Assembly (NCBI RefSeq): GCF_024722015.1 | Contig: NZ_JANQBD010000027.1 | Span: forward strand, 53,118-117,117 | Length of the DNA stretch: 64,000 nucleotides | Source: Paenibacillus radicis (ex Xue et al. 2023) | Lineage (GTDB): Bacteria > Bacillota > Bacilli > Paenibacillales > NBRC-103111 | Reading direction: 5' to 3' | Shown here: one piece after another, positions 18,344 through 26,816 of the stretch | How positions within the stretch are numbered: position 1 is the first letter of the stretch | How the letters are laid out: each line of letters opens with the position of its first letter | Program-made: the position numbers and the translations under genes | Notes under the pieces: model-generated | Told to the model about the DNA's origin: nothing | What the model saw: only the letters and a program-made list of their open reading frames with translations | Databases searched by the model: none

Positions 18344-20764
18344 CTATATAGTTGTGTTATCTATCATTAAAGTGCTGGCATTAGTTGCTGTTGTTACATT
18401 TTTGAACACACATTTAGCAATTGTCATCGAATTTGGTTGTGTTAACCAGTGAAAGCCAATGGACGTATCTTCCAGATAGCTGCTGGTAAGTGCGGCGGAG
18501 TAATTATTGTCAGATTTATCGATGATACAATTCAAATAGGTGCTGTTGTTGTTGGTCGCATTCCCCTCGAACCGTACCTGCACATTCTGGAACATACAGT
18601 TGCTCGCGATAACTTTCCGTGAAAAGAGTGGATTGTTTTGGCCGAAGTAGACGTCTCCGCCCATAGCTTTTGTTTTCGTGCGTATGAATGTGCCATTAGT
18701 TAAAATGCATGCTCCGAAGATAGCGGTATCCTCAATAACTGTAATTTCATCAAGTGTATTAGGCCGGCCTACATAATTTTCAACCGCAACAACCGTCAGG
18801 TCCGCATTTTTAGCCGTGACATTTTTCACTACGCCACCAGATAAGGTCAGATTGAATCGGGTCTCTCCGGTTGTAGTGCTGTCAAGCCAGTCTCTTTCTA
18901 CTACAATATCCGATATATATACACGCCCGTAATTATAGCGGCTTATATTGAATCCGCCCACTCCCGCATCAGTAATAGCAACAGGAGTTCCACTCTTATT
19001 CTCTGCTACCTGGAAGCTTGTAGAGGTAACATTAACGGTATAGTACAGTTTATCGACACTGATTCCTGCAGGAACCGTTCCTACCCATTGCTCGAAGCAT
19101 ACTTTGGCGCCATTGCCCATTCCGTGAGGTGCTGTATATGTGAAGACTCCACTCGGCACATCAACTTTGGCCGGTGTTCCAAAATATCCATTCGCTTCAT
19201 AGCCATAAAAAGTGCCATTCTGAATATGACAGTTCTGAATATATGCACCTGAAATATCGAACAGCTTAATGTTAGCGCCTCTGCAATCCGCTCCATTTAC
19301 GAAATTATCTCCTTGAACCATCAGCTCAGTTGATATAAAGGTGTTGTTCAAATACTTCACATACCAGTTAGCTGAATAGGAGGTAATTCCGCCAACGTTC
19401 CAGCCCTCGAAGGTATTGCCTTCTATGGTTACATTTATTCCGTCAGCATTTACAAAATGGCCATTTTGGTTGCTGTGGATATAATTGTTATAAACATAGA
19501 TTCTGGTGTTGAGCTCGAAGCCAGTCTGGTTTAATTCAGGTCTCCAGGTCGGAATATTGGTTTCAGACCACATTGACTCAATATCGATGCCAAACATGGG
19601 CTGCGTTCCATCTACGGTTCCATCGTCAGCTTGACCAATATTGTGAATATTATTGTTGTATATATAAGTGTCGTTGGAGCCTGCAAGAGAAATTCCTTGC
19701 CTTCTGCAATTATGGAGATCGCAATCGTGAATATAGATGTGGGAACCCATCTCTTCTTGTGTATATAGACTAGGATCTTCCCTGTGATCCAATATGGTCG
19801 TAATTATGGCGTCCCCTGTGCAATCGCATATTTCTACGTCGCTAATTTCAACATAATTAGAACCTGATATGCTTATGCCTTCCCCCCATTCATGCGTCCA
19901 GCTCTCATTATCCACTTTTGCATTGATTTGAGCCAGCTGTTCAGCAGTCAAGGGAGAGCTAGCAATATTAATGGTAAACACCATTTTATTTGCCTTATCA
20001 ATGACATCGAACCATCCGCGACCTGTCGGTGCCGATGGTGCAAACAAGCCATTATTTCGATAATTTACGAAGGTGCTGCTGGATACCGTATCCTTGTACT
20101 GATAAAAGTTATAGCCTGGCGCTGTAACTCCATCTATACTCCATAGTCGAAACTTGCTTAGCAGTCCAGGGTTCGCATATCGGTCGATGGTTTCACTGCG
20201 GATAAAATTGGGATCATCATTTAGTGAACCATCAGGATTTACTCCGCCTCTAACGAATTTAACACCGATCTGATAAATATGGGAGGGTCTGTCCCCGATA
20301 ATCTTTCCACCCGTAAGCTTTGTATTACTTAGCCCCTTCAATAAAAAAATATTGTAATAAGGGGATGAATTGGCATCAAGCTTTAGTACACAGCCATTCT
20401 CCATTTCGAAATGAAAGTTGCTGTAAAGGACTATGCAATTAAGCGTCGAAGGGTCAGCTTGTAAAGCATAGGTTCCGCTTTTTAGAAATACATGATTATA
20501 CCCTTGAGCTTTGGCCCATCCCAAAGCATCGTTAATTCCTTTGGTTGTGCCAGCTGAATTGGTTCCATCATTATTGATTTTCCACCTGTCCAATTCAATA
20601 GTGTAGGTTGAACCAGGACCTGAGGAAACTACACCGGCTCCAACGGGTACGGGAATCCACTTCGATGATTTACTGTCGTAAGTAAGTGAATCATTATTAG
20701 AGGGAAGCTTGGTAGTTAGGTCTACGTCACTAAGATCACCGAGATTAGCGTTCACCTCAATCAT
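18344..20764 (-). CDS. right-handed parallel beta-helix protein (pectate-lyase/tail-spike fold)
   Basis: 806 residues from ATG at 20764; a GTG at 20773 is in frame but sits on the AGAGGTGTG ribosome binding site. Between about residues 60 and 800 the chain alternates short strands and Asn/Gly/Asp turns (for example YVEISDVEICDCTGDAI, HIYIHDCDLHNCRRQGISL and YIYNNNIHNI), the pattern of pectate-lyase-like right-handed beta-helices. This fold is common in polysaccharide lyases, EPS depolymerases and phage tail spikes. There is no signal peptide. Its place between two EPS operons, in opposite orientation, suggests action on that polymer; substrate and catalysis are not visible. Confidence 0.78.
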   Translation of the reverse strand: MIEVNANLGDLSDVDLTTKLPSNNDSLTYDSKSSKWIPVPVGAGVVSSGPGSTYTIELDRWKINNDGTNSAGTTKGINDALGWAKAQGYNHVFLKSGTYALQADPSTLNCIVLYSNFHFEMENGCVLKLDANSSPYYNIFLLKGLSNTKLTGGKIIGDRPSHIYQIGVKFVRGGVNPDGSLNDDPNFIRSETIDRYANPGLLSKFRLWSIDGVTAPGYNFYQYKDTVSSSTFVNYRNNGLFAPSAPTGRGWFDVIDKANKMVFTINIASSPLTAEQLAQINAKVDNESWTHEWGEGISISGSNYVEISDVEICDCTGDAIITTILDHREDPSLYTQEEMGSHIYIHDCDLHNCRRQGISLAGSNDTYIYNNNIHNIGQADDGTVDGTQPMFGIDIESMWSETNIPTWRPELNQTGFELNTRIYVYNNYIHSNQNGHFVNADGINVTIEGNTFEGWNVGGITSYSANWYVKYLNNTFISTELMVQGDNFVNGADCRGANIKLFDISGAYIQNCHIQNGTFYGYEANGYFGTPAKVDVPSGVFTYTAPHGMGNGAKVCFEQWVGTVPAGISVDKLYYTVNVTSTSFQVAENKSGTPVAITDAGVGGFNISRYNYGRVYISDIVVERDWLDSTTTGETRFNLTLSGGVVKNVTAKNADLTVVAVENYVGRPNTLDEITVIEDTAIFGACILTNGTFIRTKTKAMGGDVYFGQNNPLFSRKVIASNCMFQNVQVRFEGNATNNNSTYLNCIIDKSDNNYSAALTSSYLEDTSIGFHWLTQPNSMTIAKCVFKNVTTATNASTLMIDNTTI

Positions 20765-20886
20765 AAATTTCACACCTCTTTTCCATTTTATATAGCGTAT
20801 GTTATGCCTCAGAGAAATAATTGGATCAATACCTAGGGTTATCCATACATTTTAATGAGAAAATAAGAGATTATCGTGAATTTTCC

Positions 20887-20930
20887 GTTCTCAAACTAGT
20901 AAAACTAAGGTATAATTCTTAATAACGAAC
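20887..20930 (+). promoter_or_regulatory. promoter of the small secreted protein with SinR-like half-sites
   Basis: TATAAT at 20911-20916 is a consensus -10; the base run TTCTCA at 20888-20893 is 17 bases upstream and would be a weak -35. That run belongs to GTTCTCA (20887-20893), close to the SinR heptamer, and AACGAAC (20924-20930) is an inverted near-match. The half-sites are farther apart than in the EPS promoters, so SinR control is only possible. Confidence 0.45.
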
Positions 20931-20965
20931 ATTTGTCACTTTTTATAGGGAAGGAGGTCAGGGCA

Positions 20966-21256
20966 ATGCATAATCTGAAAAGAATCATTTTTCTAACTCT
21001 TATTATTGGTGCATTAATGGTACCAACTTCGGCTTTTGCAGCATCGAACGGAAGCAATTCGTCAGAAGCCAAGAGAAGCAGTTTTGAGCTTTTTATTTCA
21101 TCCTTGTTAGGAAATCATGGACGGAATGATGATTTGTATAACTATTGGGGAAACAATAAAGACAAAAACGATTGGCACTGGAAATGGAACTTTAAAGATT
21201 GGAATGATAAAAACCTGGAGTCGTATGATATATGGGAAAGATGGTACTGTTACTAA
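20966..21256 (+). CDS. small secreted aromatic- and Asn/Asp/Lys-rich protein
   Basis: 96 residues from ATG 20966, preceded by GGAAGGAGGTCAGG. A clear signal peptide (KR then hydrophobic core, cleavage after AFA near residue 24-25) is followed by a Ser-rich stretch and a tail rich in Trp, Asn, Asp and Lys (several WxW and WN pairs). I do not recognise the family. Being exported, placed between two EPS operons and preceded by SinR-like half-sites, it may be a matrix or surface component; this is inference. A clean intrinsic terminator follows within 20 bases, so it is monocistronic. Confidence 0.68.
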   Translation: MHNLKRIIFLTLIIGALMVPTSAFAASNGSNSSEAKRSSFELFISSLLGNHGRNDDLYNYWGNNKDKNDWHWKWNFKDWNDKNLESYDIWERWYCY

Positions 21257-21273
21257 TCAGCTTGCTGCTGTTC

Positions 21274-21297
21274 CGTCGGCTTGCCGACGTTTTTTTT
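21274..21297 (+). terminator. intrinsic terminator of the small secreted protein gene
   Basis: CGTCGG (21274-21279) pairs with CCGACG (21284-21289) around a four-base loop and is followed by eight T residues. Confidence 0.88.
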
Positions 21298-21344
21298 ATG
21301 TGTAAATGGCTGGAGAATATGCACTATGAAAGCAAAAGTTTGTA

Positions 21345-21373
21345 TTGACACGTTCTTTATAAAGAACTACAAT
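21345..21373 (+). promoter_or_regulatory. sigma-A promoter of EPS operon 2 with SinR-type operator in the spacer
   Basis: TTGACA (21345-21350), 17-base spacer, TACAAT (21368-21373). The spacer contains the perfect palindrome GTTCTTTATAAAGAAC (21352-21367), two facing GTTCTYT heptamers, exactly as in the promoter of operon 1. A bound SinR tetramer would block RNA polymerase. Confidence 0.87.
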
Positions 21374-21494
21374 AAGGGTACAGATTACTGGTTCTATTTT
21401 ACTATTATACCGATATATAACAGTTAGTATATGATTAACAGGTTAAGACATTATGGATATAGGATAAAAGAAGACAAATTTTTTTTGACACATC

Positions 21495-21510
21495 GTTCTC
21501 TATAACGAAT
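21495..21510. promoter_or_regulatory. second, imperfect SinR-type site upstream of EPS operon 2
   Basis: GTTCTCTATAACGAAT: the left heptamer is a full consensus match, the right half is degenerate. A TTGACA at 21485-21490 precedes it but no convincing -10 follows. It is the counterpart of 4651-4666. Confidence 0.5.
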
Positions 21511-21542
21511 TTTAATCATTAGCCTATTTTCAATCATGATTC

Positions 21543-21654
21543 GGTGATGTCTCCTTATCGTTATCAATGGAGGTACTCGACCATGCTGTGGGTTGAAATA
21601 TACCTTAGACGCGAGTCGTCGAAAGTGTGGTGTGAGGTGGGGTTGGATGCCCTT
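21543..21654 (+). ncRNA. EAR/epsC-type leader RNA, copy 2
   Basis: Closely matches 4694-4806, including the GACG/CGTC helix (21608-21611/21617-21620) whose loop differs between copies (CGAGT here, CCAGT there). It sits between the SinR-controlled promoter and a strong terminator, directly upstream of an epsC gene, the classical neighbour of the EAR/epsC RNA. A role in letting polymerase read through terminators of this long operon is inferred. Confidence 0.65.
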
Positions 21655-21655
21655 T

Positions 21656-21720
21656 TTAAAGTTCTTAACTATAGGGTTTTTTACCAGAAAAGACCTTATA
21701 GTTAAGAACTTTAATTTTTT
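21656..21720 (+). terminator. strong intrinsic terminator (attenuator) between leader RNA and epsC
   Basis: A stem of about 21 base pairs, AAAGTTCTTAACTATAGGG (21658-21676) with CCTTATAGTTAAGAACTTT (21694-21712), extended by flanking T/A pairs and followed by TTTTTT (21715-21720). It lies after the operon promoter and before the first gene, so readthrough must be regulated or partial. Confidence 0.85.
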
Positions 21721-21785
21721 CATTTCATTTTGAATTTATATTTGACTAAAGGACCAAATTAGCATCAATCGAAAGGGTGATTGTA

Positions 21786-23612
21786 TTGGCGTACCGGCAG
21801 AGGCTACCGTTATTAATCTTAATGGATTCGCTTATTGTGTTAACCGCAATTTTCTTCAGTCAATTTTTGGTGAATGCTACTTTTCATGTTATAACGTTAC
21901 CATTAGTAGTTAGTTCAATAATGCTCCTGCTTAGTCACCATGTTTTTTCCATCATTTATAAGCTATATAAAAAGGCTTGGGAGTATGCAAGCATATCCGA
22001 GTTATTAATGATTTTTAAAGCGGTCACCTTTTCAATTGTTACCGTAGCTATTGTACAGGAGATTATGGTTCAAGCTATTTACTTGCGACTTCTTGTTGTA
22101 ACGTGGCTGCTGCATATTTTGCTAATCGGAGGCTCGCGTTTTTGTTGGAGAATGATTCGGGATATCTACATTAAAAAAGTACACAACAAGAAACGAACGC
22201 TGATTGTCGGAGCGGGTGCTGCAGGAACTATGGTTGCAAGGCAATTGATTACGAATAATGATACTGAATTATTGCCCACCGCTTTTATTGATGATAATGT
22301 CAAAAAACATAATTTGGATATATTGGGCATTCCGGTATTTGGTGGAATTAATCGAATTGAAAGTGCCGTTCAAGAGTTGAACATTGATAACATAATTATT
22401 GCGATTCCTTCGCTTAATAAAAAAGAATTGAATCGAATTTTTCAGGAATGTGCGAAAACAAACGCCAAGGCGCAAATTCTTCCGATGCTGGAGGATCTGG
22501 TGACCGGTAAAGTTTCCGTTAATCAATTCCGGGATGTACAGGTTGAAGATTTGCTAGGGAGAGAACCCGTTGACCTGCATATCGACAGTATTTCCGGCTA
22601 TATTACGAATAAGGTGATTCTGGTTACGGGTGCTGGAGGATCCATTGGTTCGGAAATATGCCGGCAAATATGCAAGTTTAATCCTGAAAAATTAATTTTA
22701 CTTGGCCACGGGGAGAATAGCATTTATTCCATTGAAATGGAACTGAAGGATACTTTCCAGGAAACAGAAATCAAATTTATAACGGAAGTTGCGGACATAC
22801 AAGATGCTAATAAAATGATGTCCATAATGAATACCTACCGGCCTCAAGTTGTATACCACGCTGCGGCTCATAAACATGTGCCTCTGATGGAACGAAATCC
22901 CGAGGAAGCTGTGAAAAACAATGTGATTGGAACGATGAATCTTGCAAAAGCAGCTAACCGGCATGGTGTGGAAATATTCGTGATGATCTCCACGGATAAG
23001 GCAGTAAATCCAACAAGTGTTATGGGGGCCACGAAAAGGCTGGCTGAAATGATCATTCAGAACTTCGACAAAACAAGCTTTACAAAGTTTGTTGCCGTTC
23101 GGTTCGGGAATGTATTAGGCAGTCGTGGGAGCGTAATTCCATTATTTAAGAGACAAATTCAAAAGGGTGGACCGGTCACGGTTACTCATCCGGATATGAT
23201 TCGCTACTTTATGACGATTCCGGAAGCGTCGAGGCTTGTTATACAAGCGGGTTCACTCGCAAAAGGCGGAGAGATTTTCGTGCTCGATATGGGGGAACCT
23301 GTAAAAATTGTTGATCTTGCCAAAAACTTGATCAAACTATCAGGCAATTCCATTGAGGAAATTGGTATTGAATTTACAGGAATGAGACCGGGAGAAAAGC
23401 TCTTCGAGGAATTGCTGCAAAAAGGGGAGGTTCATGAACAGCAGGTTCATCCCAAAATTTATATTGGTAAAACTGCGGACTTGTATATGGAAGAAATTGC
23501 CGAAATCATCTCTACGTATTCAACTTTAGAGAAGCCCAAGCTAAGAGAGAAATTACTTAATTTAGCGAACAATAAACATAGCGTGTCACCAAAGCTGGTA
23601 TCCATCAGCTAA
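21786..23612 (+). CDS. epsC: EpsC/CapD-type UDP-GlcNAc 4,6-dehydratase
   Basis: 608 residues: four N-terminal membrane helices (to about residue 125), a CoA-binding-like Rossmann domain with VGAGAAGTM, and a second SDR domain with VTGAGGSIGSE. The catalytic region reads STDKAVNPTSVMGATKR, where Met replaces the usual SDR Tyr, as in PglF/CapD membrane dehydratases. It converts UDP-GlcNAc to the 4-keto-6-deoxy sugar, first step to a bacillosamine-type donor; EpsN and EpsM would complete it. TTG 21786 was chosen, five bases after GGGTGA (21775-21780). First gene of EPS operon 2. Confidence 0.88.
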   Translation: MAYRQRLPLLILMDSLIVLTAIFFSQFLVNATFHVITLPLVVSSIMLLLSHHVFSIIYKLYKKAWEYASISELLMIFKAVTFSIVTVAIVQEIMVQAIYLRLLVVTWLLHILLIGGSRFCWRMIRDIYIKKVHNKKRTLIVGAGAAGTMVARQLITNNDTELLPTAFIDDNVKKHNLDILGIPVFGGINRIESAVQELNIDNIIIAIPSLNKKELNRIFQECAKTNAKAQILPMLEDLVTGKVSVNQFRDVQVEDLLGREPVDLHIDSISGYITNKVILVTGAGGSIGSEICRQICKFNPEKLILLGHGENSIYSIEMELKDTFQETEIKFITEVADIQDANKMMSIMNTYRPQVVYHAAAHKHVPLMERNPEEAVKNNVIGTMNLAKAANRHGVEIFVMISTDKAVNPTSVMGATKRLAEMIIQNFDKTSFTKFVAVRFGNVLGSRGSVIPLFKRQIQKGGPVTVTHPDMIRYFMTIPEASRLVIQAGSLAKGGEIFVLDMGEPVKIVDLAKNLIKLSGNSIEEIGIEFTGMRPGEKLFEELLQKGEVHEQQVHPKIYIGKTADLYMEEIAEIISTYSTLEKPKLREKLLNLANNKHSVSPKLVSIS

Positions 23613-23642
23613 GCTTTTATATAAAAAAGGAGTGTCCTATTT

Positions 23643-24521
23643 ATGAAGGTAAGAAAAGCGATCATACCAGCAGCAGGGCTTGGCACAAGATTTCTTCCCG
23701 CAACAAAGGCAATGCCCAAGGAGATGCTGCCGATTGTTGATAAGCCCACTATTCAATACATTGTAGAAGAAGCAATGGAATCAGGGATTGAAGATATTCT
23801 CATCGTGACCGGGAAAGGAAAAAGGGCTATTGAGGATCATTTCGATAACTCATTTGAGCTGGAGCAAAATTTATTCGAGAAAGGGAAGTTTGATTTACTA
23901 AACGAGGTACAGAAGTCATCCAAAATGGTTGATATCCATTATATTCGCCAGAAGGAAGCCAAGGGACTGGGGCATGCCGTTTGGTGCGCTCGGAAGTTTA
24001 TCGGCAATGAACCGTTTGCTGTTTTATTAGGCGATGATATTGTCAAGGCCGATAAACCTTGTCTGAGGCAGATGATTGAGCAATACGAGCGATATCATTC
24101 ATCAGTGATTGGAGTTAAGCATGTACCCGATGATGAGGTATCCCGGTACGGTATTGTAGATGGAATCAGGATAGAGGATCGCTTCTATGGGGTCAGCCAT
24201 CTGGTTGAAAAGCCGAGGAAGGAAGACGCTCCATCCAATCTTGCGATTATGGGCCGTTATATTCTTAGCCCACGGATTTTTGACATTCTGGGCAATCAAG
24301 CTCCAGGGGCAGGGGGAGAAATACAGCTGACCGATGCTATTGCGGCATTGAATCTGCATGAGGCGGTATATGCTTACGAGTTCGAAGGTATTCGTTATGA
24401 CGTTGGGGAAAAGATGGGTTTTATACAGACTACAATTGAATTCGCCTTGCAGCGTGAAGACATCAGGTACGGTTTACTCGATTATCTGGCTAAGGTTTTG
24501 GATAAAGAATTAATTAAGTGA
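23643..24521 (+). CDS. gtaB: UTP-glucose-1-phosphate uridylyltransferase
   Basis: 292 residues, the normal GalU/GtaB length. IIPAAGLGTRFLPATKAMPKEMLPI is the nucleotide-binding signature, and GLGHAVWCARKFIG plus LLGDDIV complete the active-site region. It makes UDP-glucose from UTP and glucose-1-phosphate; with galE (28838) it supplies UDP-Glc and UDP-Gal for the EPS. AAAAAGGAG precedes the ATG. Its inclusion in the operon suggests dedicated precursor supply. Confidence 0.93.
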   Translation: MKVRKAIIPAAGLGTRFLPATKAMPKEMLPIVDKPTIQYIVEEAMESGIEDILIVTGKGKRAIEDHFDNSFELEQNLFEKGKFDLLNEVQKSSKMVDIHYIRQKEAKGLGHAVWCARKFIGNEPFAVLLGDDIVKADKPCLRQMIEQYERYHSSVIGVKHVPDDEVSRYGIVDGIRIEDRFYGVSHLVEKPRKEDAPSNLAIMGRYILSPRIFDILGNQAPGAGGEIQLTDAIAALNLHEAVYAYEFEGIRYDVGEKMGFIQTTIEFALQREDIRYGLLDYLAKVLDKELIK

Positions 24522-24562
24522 GCCTGTATCTAACGGGTTAATACTTCGAATGGGTGATAGAG

Positions 24563-25717
24563 GTGCCAAAAAAAGTATTGTTCTGTGCAACGGTTGATTT
24601 TCATTTTAAAGCGTTCCATTTGCCTTATCTGCAATGGTTTAAAGAGCAGGGCTGGGAGGTTCATGTTGCTGCTAACGGTGATTTGGAGCTTCCCTATACG
24701 GATAGGAAGTACAGCATACCGATCCAAAGGTCACCTTTGAAAAAGGAAAATATTAAAGCTTATAGTGAATTGAAAGCCATAATGGATAAAAACGAATATG
24801 AGATCATTCATTGTCATACGCCAATGGGGGGAGCTCTTGCACGTTTGGCTGCACGACAAGCAAGAAAACAAGGAACCAAGGTAATCTATACGGCTCATGG
24901 GTTTCATTTTTGCAAGGGAGCCCCTCTTATTAACTGGGCTTTGTATTATCCAATTGAGAAATTGTTGGCTCATTATACCGATTGCCTGATAACGATTAAT
25001 GATGAAGATTACAAATTATGCATACAGCACGGGTTTAAGGCGAGGCGAATTGAGAAGGTTCATGGGGTGGGGATCGATCCTATGCGATTTTGCCCGGTGA
25101 CTGATGATTATAAAGCCGAGCTAAAGCAAAAAAACGGTTATAAAACAGAAGATTTTCTTATGTTCTATGCTGCAGAGTTTAATGCGAATAAAAATCAACA
25201 GCTTCTTATAAGGGCTTTGGCCCTTATTAAGCAAGAGGTTCCTTATGCCCGGCTTTTGCTGGCTGGTAAGGGGCCTCTTTTTAATGAAAGCTATGAGCTT
25301 GCCAATAAACTGGGTGTTGCAGACAGGGTTGATTTTCTTGGCTATAGAACGGACATTGATGGGATACTGCCGATGTGTGATGTCGCTGTCGCCTCCAGTC
25401 TCCGTGAGGGCTTGCCGGTTAATATTATGGAAGCTATGTCCTGTGGTTTACCGGTTGTAGCGACGGATAATAGAGGGCATAGAGAACTGATTTGCAATGA
25501 TGAGAACGGCTGGGTCATGAGTCCGAATGACTTAGCGGGAATGTCTGACAAGATTAGAGCCCTTGCAGGTAATGAGGATTTGAGGATGAAGCTTGGAAGC
25601 TCAGGTCGCAGCAGAATTGAGAGCATGTATTCTATTAACAAAGTAATGGTGGAGAAGAGCGATATATATGCCAGCTTTATGGACGAATTGGAGGTGGTGA
25701 AGTGGGCGGTCCAATAA
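24563..25717 (+). CDS. epsD: EpsD-like glycosyltransferase family 4
   Basis: 384 residues from GTG 24563, five bases after GGGTGA (24552-24557). VLFCATVDFHFKAFHLPYLQWFKEQGWEV at the N-terminus, IIHCHTPMGGALARLAAR and SSLREGLPVNIMEAMSCGLPVVATDNRGHREL match B. subtilis EpsD and related GT4 enzymes. In B. subtilis EpsD adds the second sugar to the EpsL product on the lipid carrier; the same role is inferred. Its 3' end overlaps the start of the next gene by 16 bases. Confidence 0.84.
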   Translation: MPKKVLFCATVDFHFKAFHLPYLQWFKEQGWEVHVAANGDLELPYTDRKYSIPIQRSPLKKENIKAYSELKAIMDKNEYEIIHCHTPMGGALARLAARQARKQGTKVIYTAHGFHFCKGAPLINWALYYPIEKLLAHYTDCLITINDEDYKLCIQHGFKARRIEKVHGVGIDPMRFCPVTDDYKAELKQKNGYKTEDFLMFYAAEFNANKNQQLLIRALALIKQEVPYARLLLAGKGPLFNESYELANKLGVADRVDFLGYRTDIDGILPMCDVAVASSLREGLPVNIMEAMSCGLPVVATDNRGHRELICNDENGWVMSPNDLAGMSDKIRALAGNEDLRMKLGSSGRSRIESMYSINKVMVEKSDIYASFMDELEVVKWAVQ

Positions 25718-26811
25718 GGATTTTGCATGTAGTAGTAAATATGAACCGTGGCGGTGCAGAAACCCTCTTAATGAATTTGTATCGCAATATAGATCGCTCG
25801 AAGGTTCAATTTGATTTCCTGACCTGTAATGGTGGTGTTTTTGACGCAGAAATAGTGGAGCTGGGAGGGTTGATCCATCGGATTCCATATGTTAGTGATA
25901 TTGGTCATTTTGGATATCTGAAAGCTTTGGATCAGTTCTTTGCGGCGCACCCTATTTATAAGGTTGTACATTCCCATATGGATAAAATGAGTGGATGGGT
26001 GCTCCGTTCAGCCAAAAAGGCCGGAATTCCTATGAGAATCGCACATAGCCATAGCACCAAAAGCGAGGGCGGAATAGCCAAGCAGATTTATAAATGGTTT
26101 GCAGGTCAGTTCATCTTGCCTAATGCAACGGATTTATTAGCATGCTCCAATAAAGCTGCCAATTGGCTGTTTCCAACAAAAACTTATAAGATTTCTATCT
26201 TAAATAATGGTATCGTGCCGGAGCAGTTTGCTTTTTCATTACAGGTCAAACAAGAGGTAAGAAACGAACTTCATATTTCTGAAACTAATTTGGTTGTAGG
26301 GCATGTCGGCAGATTTGATAAACCGAAAAACCATGCTTTTCTCATCGACATTTTTGCGGAGCTGAGTAAAGAGAAGCCGGATTCCATTCTCGTATTAGCT
26401 GGTGATGGTCCATTACGCTTAAATATTGAAAAAAAAGTGGCTGACTTGAATTTAGAGGAAAAAGTAAAATTTCTTGGCGTACGCAATGATATCAATCGAT
26501 TGCTACAAGCATTCGATGTATTCGTATTTCCATCCGTGCATGAGGGTTTGCCTGTCACTCTTATAGAAGCGCAAGGAGCCGGTCTTCCCTGTGTTATATC
26601 GGATGTGATATCACAGGAGGTTGATATGGAAATTGGTTTGATTGAATACAATCCATTGTTAAACAGTAAAATTTGGGTTGATAAAATTAAACTTGCAGCA
26701 GCGAAGAAACTATCGCGAAATATACCTGCCACTACGTTATCCGAGAAAGGGTACGATATAAAAAAAATCGCAGAACGGACGCAAGACTTTTACTTAGTGA
26801 TGTCGAGGTGA
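25702..26811 (+). CDS. epsF: EpsF-like glycosyltransferase family 4
   Basis: 369 residues from GTG 25702 with GGAGGTG at 25690-25696. ILHVVVNMNRGGAETLLMNLYRNID, HSHMDKMSG and PSVHEGLPVTLIEAQGAGLPCVISD are typical of EpsF-type GT4 enzymes, and the position after EpsD mirrors the B. subtilis eps order. It overlaps epsD by 16 bases. Donor sugar unknown. Confidence 0.83.
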   Translation: MGGPIRILHVVVNMNRGGAETLLMNLYRNIDRSKVQFDFLTCNGGVFDAEIVELGGLIHRIPYVSDIGHFGYLKALDQFFAAHPIYKVVHSHMDKMSGWVLRSAKKAGIPMRIAHSHSTKSEGGIAKQIYKWFAGQFILPNATDLLACSNKAANWLFPTKTYKISILNNGIVPEQFAFSLQVKQEVRNELHISETNLVVGHVGRFDKPKNHAFLIDIFAELSKEKPDSILVLAGDGPLRLNIEKKVADLNLEEKVKFLGVRNDINRLLQAFDVFVFPSVHEGLPVTLIEAQGAGLPCVISDVISQEVDMEIGLIEYNPLLNSKIWVDKIKLAAAKKLSRNIPATTLSEKGYDIKKIAERTQDFYLVMSR

Positions 26812-26816
26812 ATGTA

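Noticed and set aside
21485..21516. Second EPS promoter with TTGACA at 21485
   Set aside because: No acceptable -10 lies 16-18 bases downstream; the site is better explained as part of the second SinR-type operator region.
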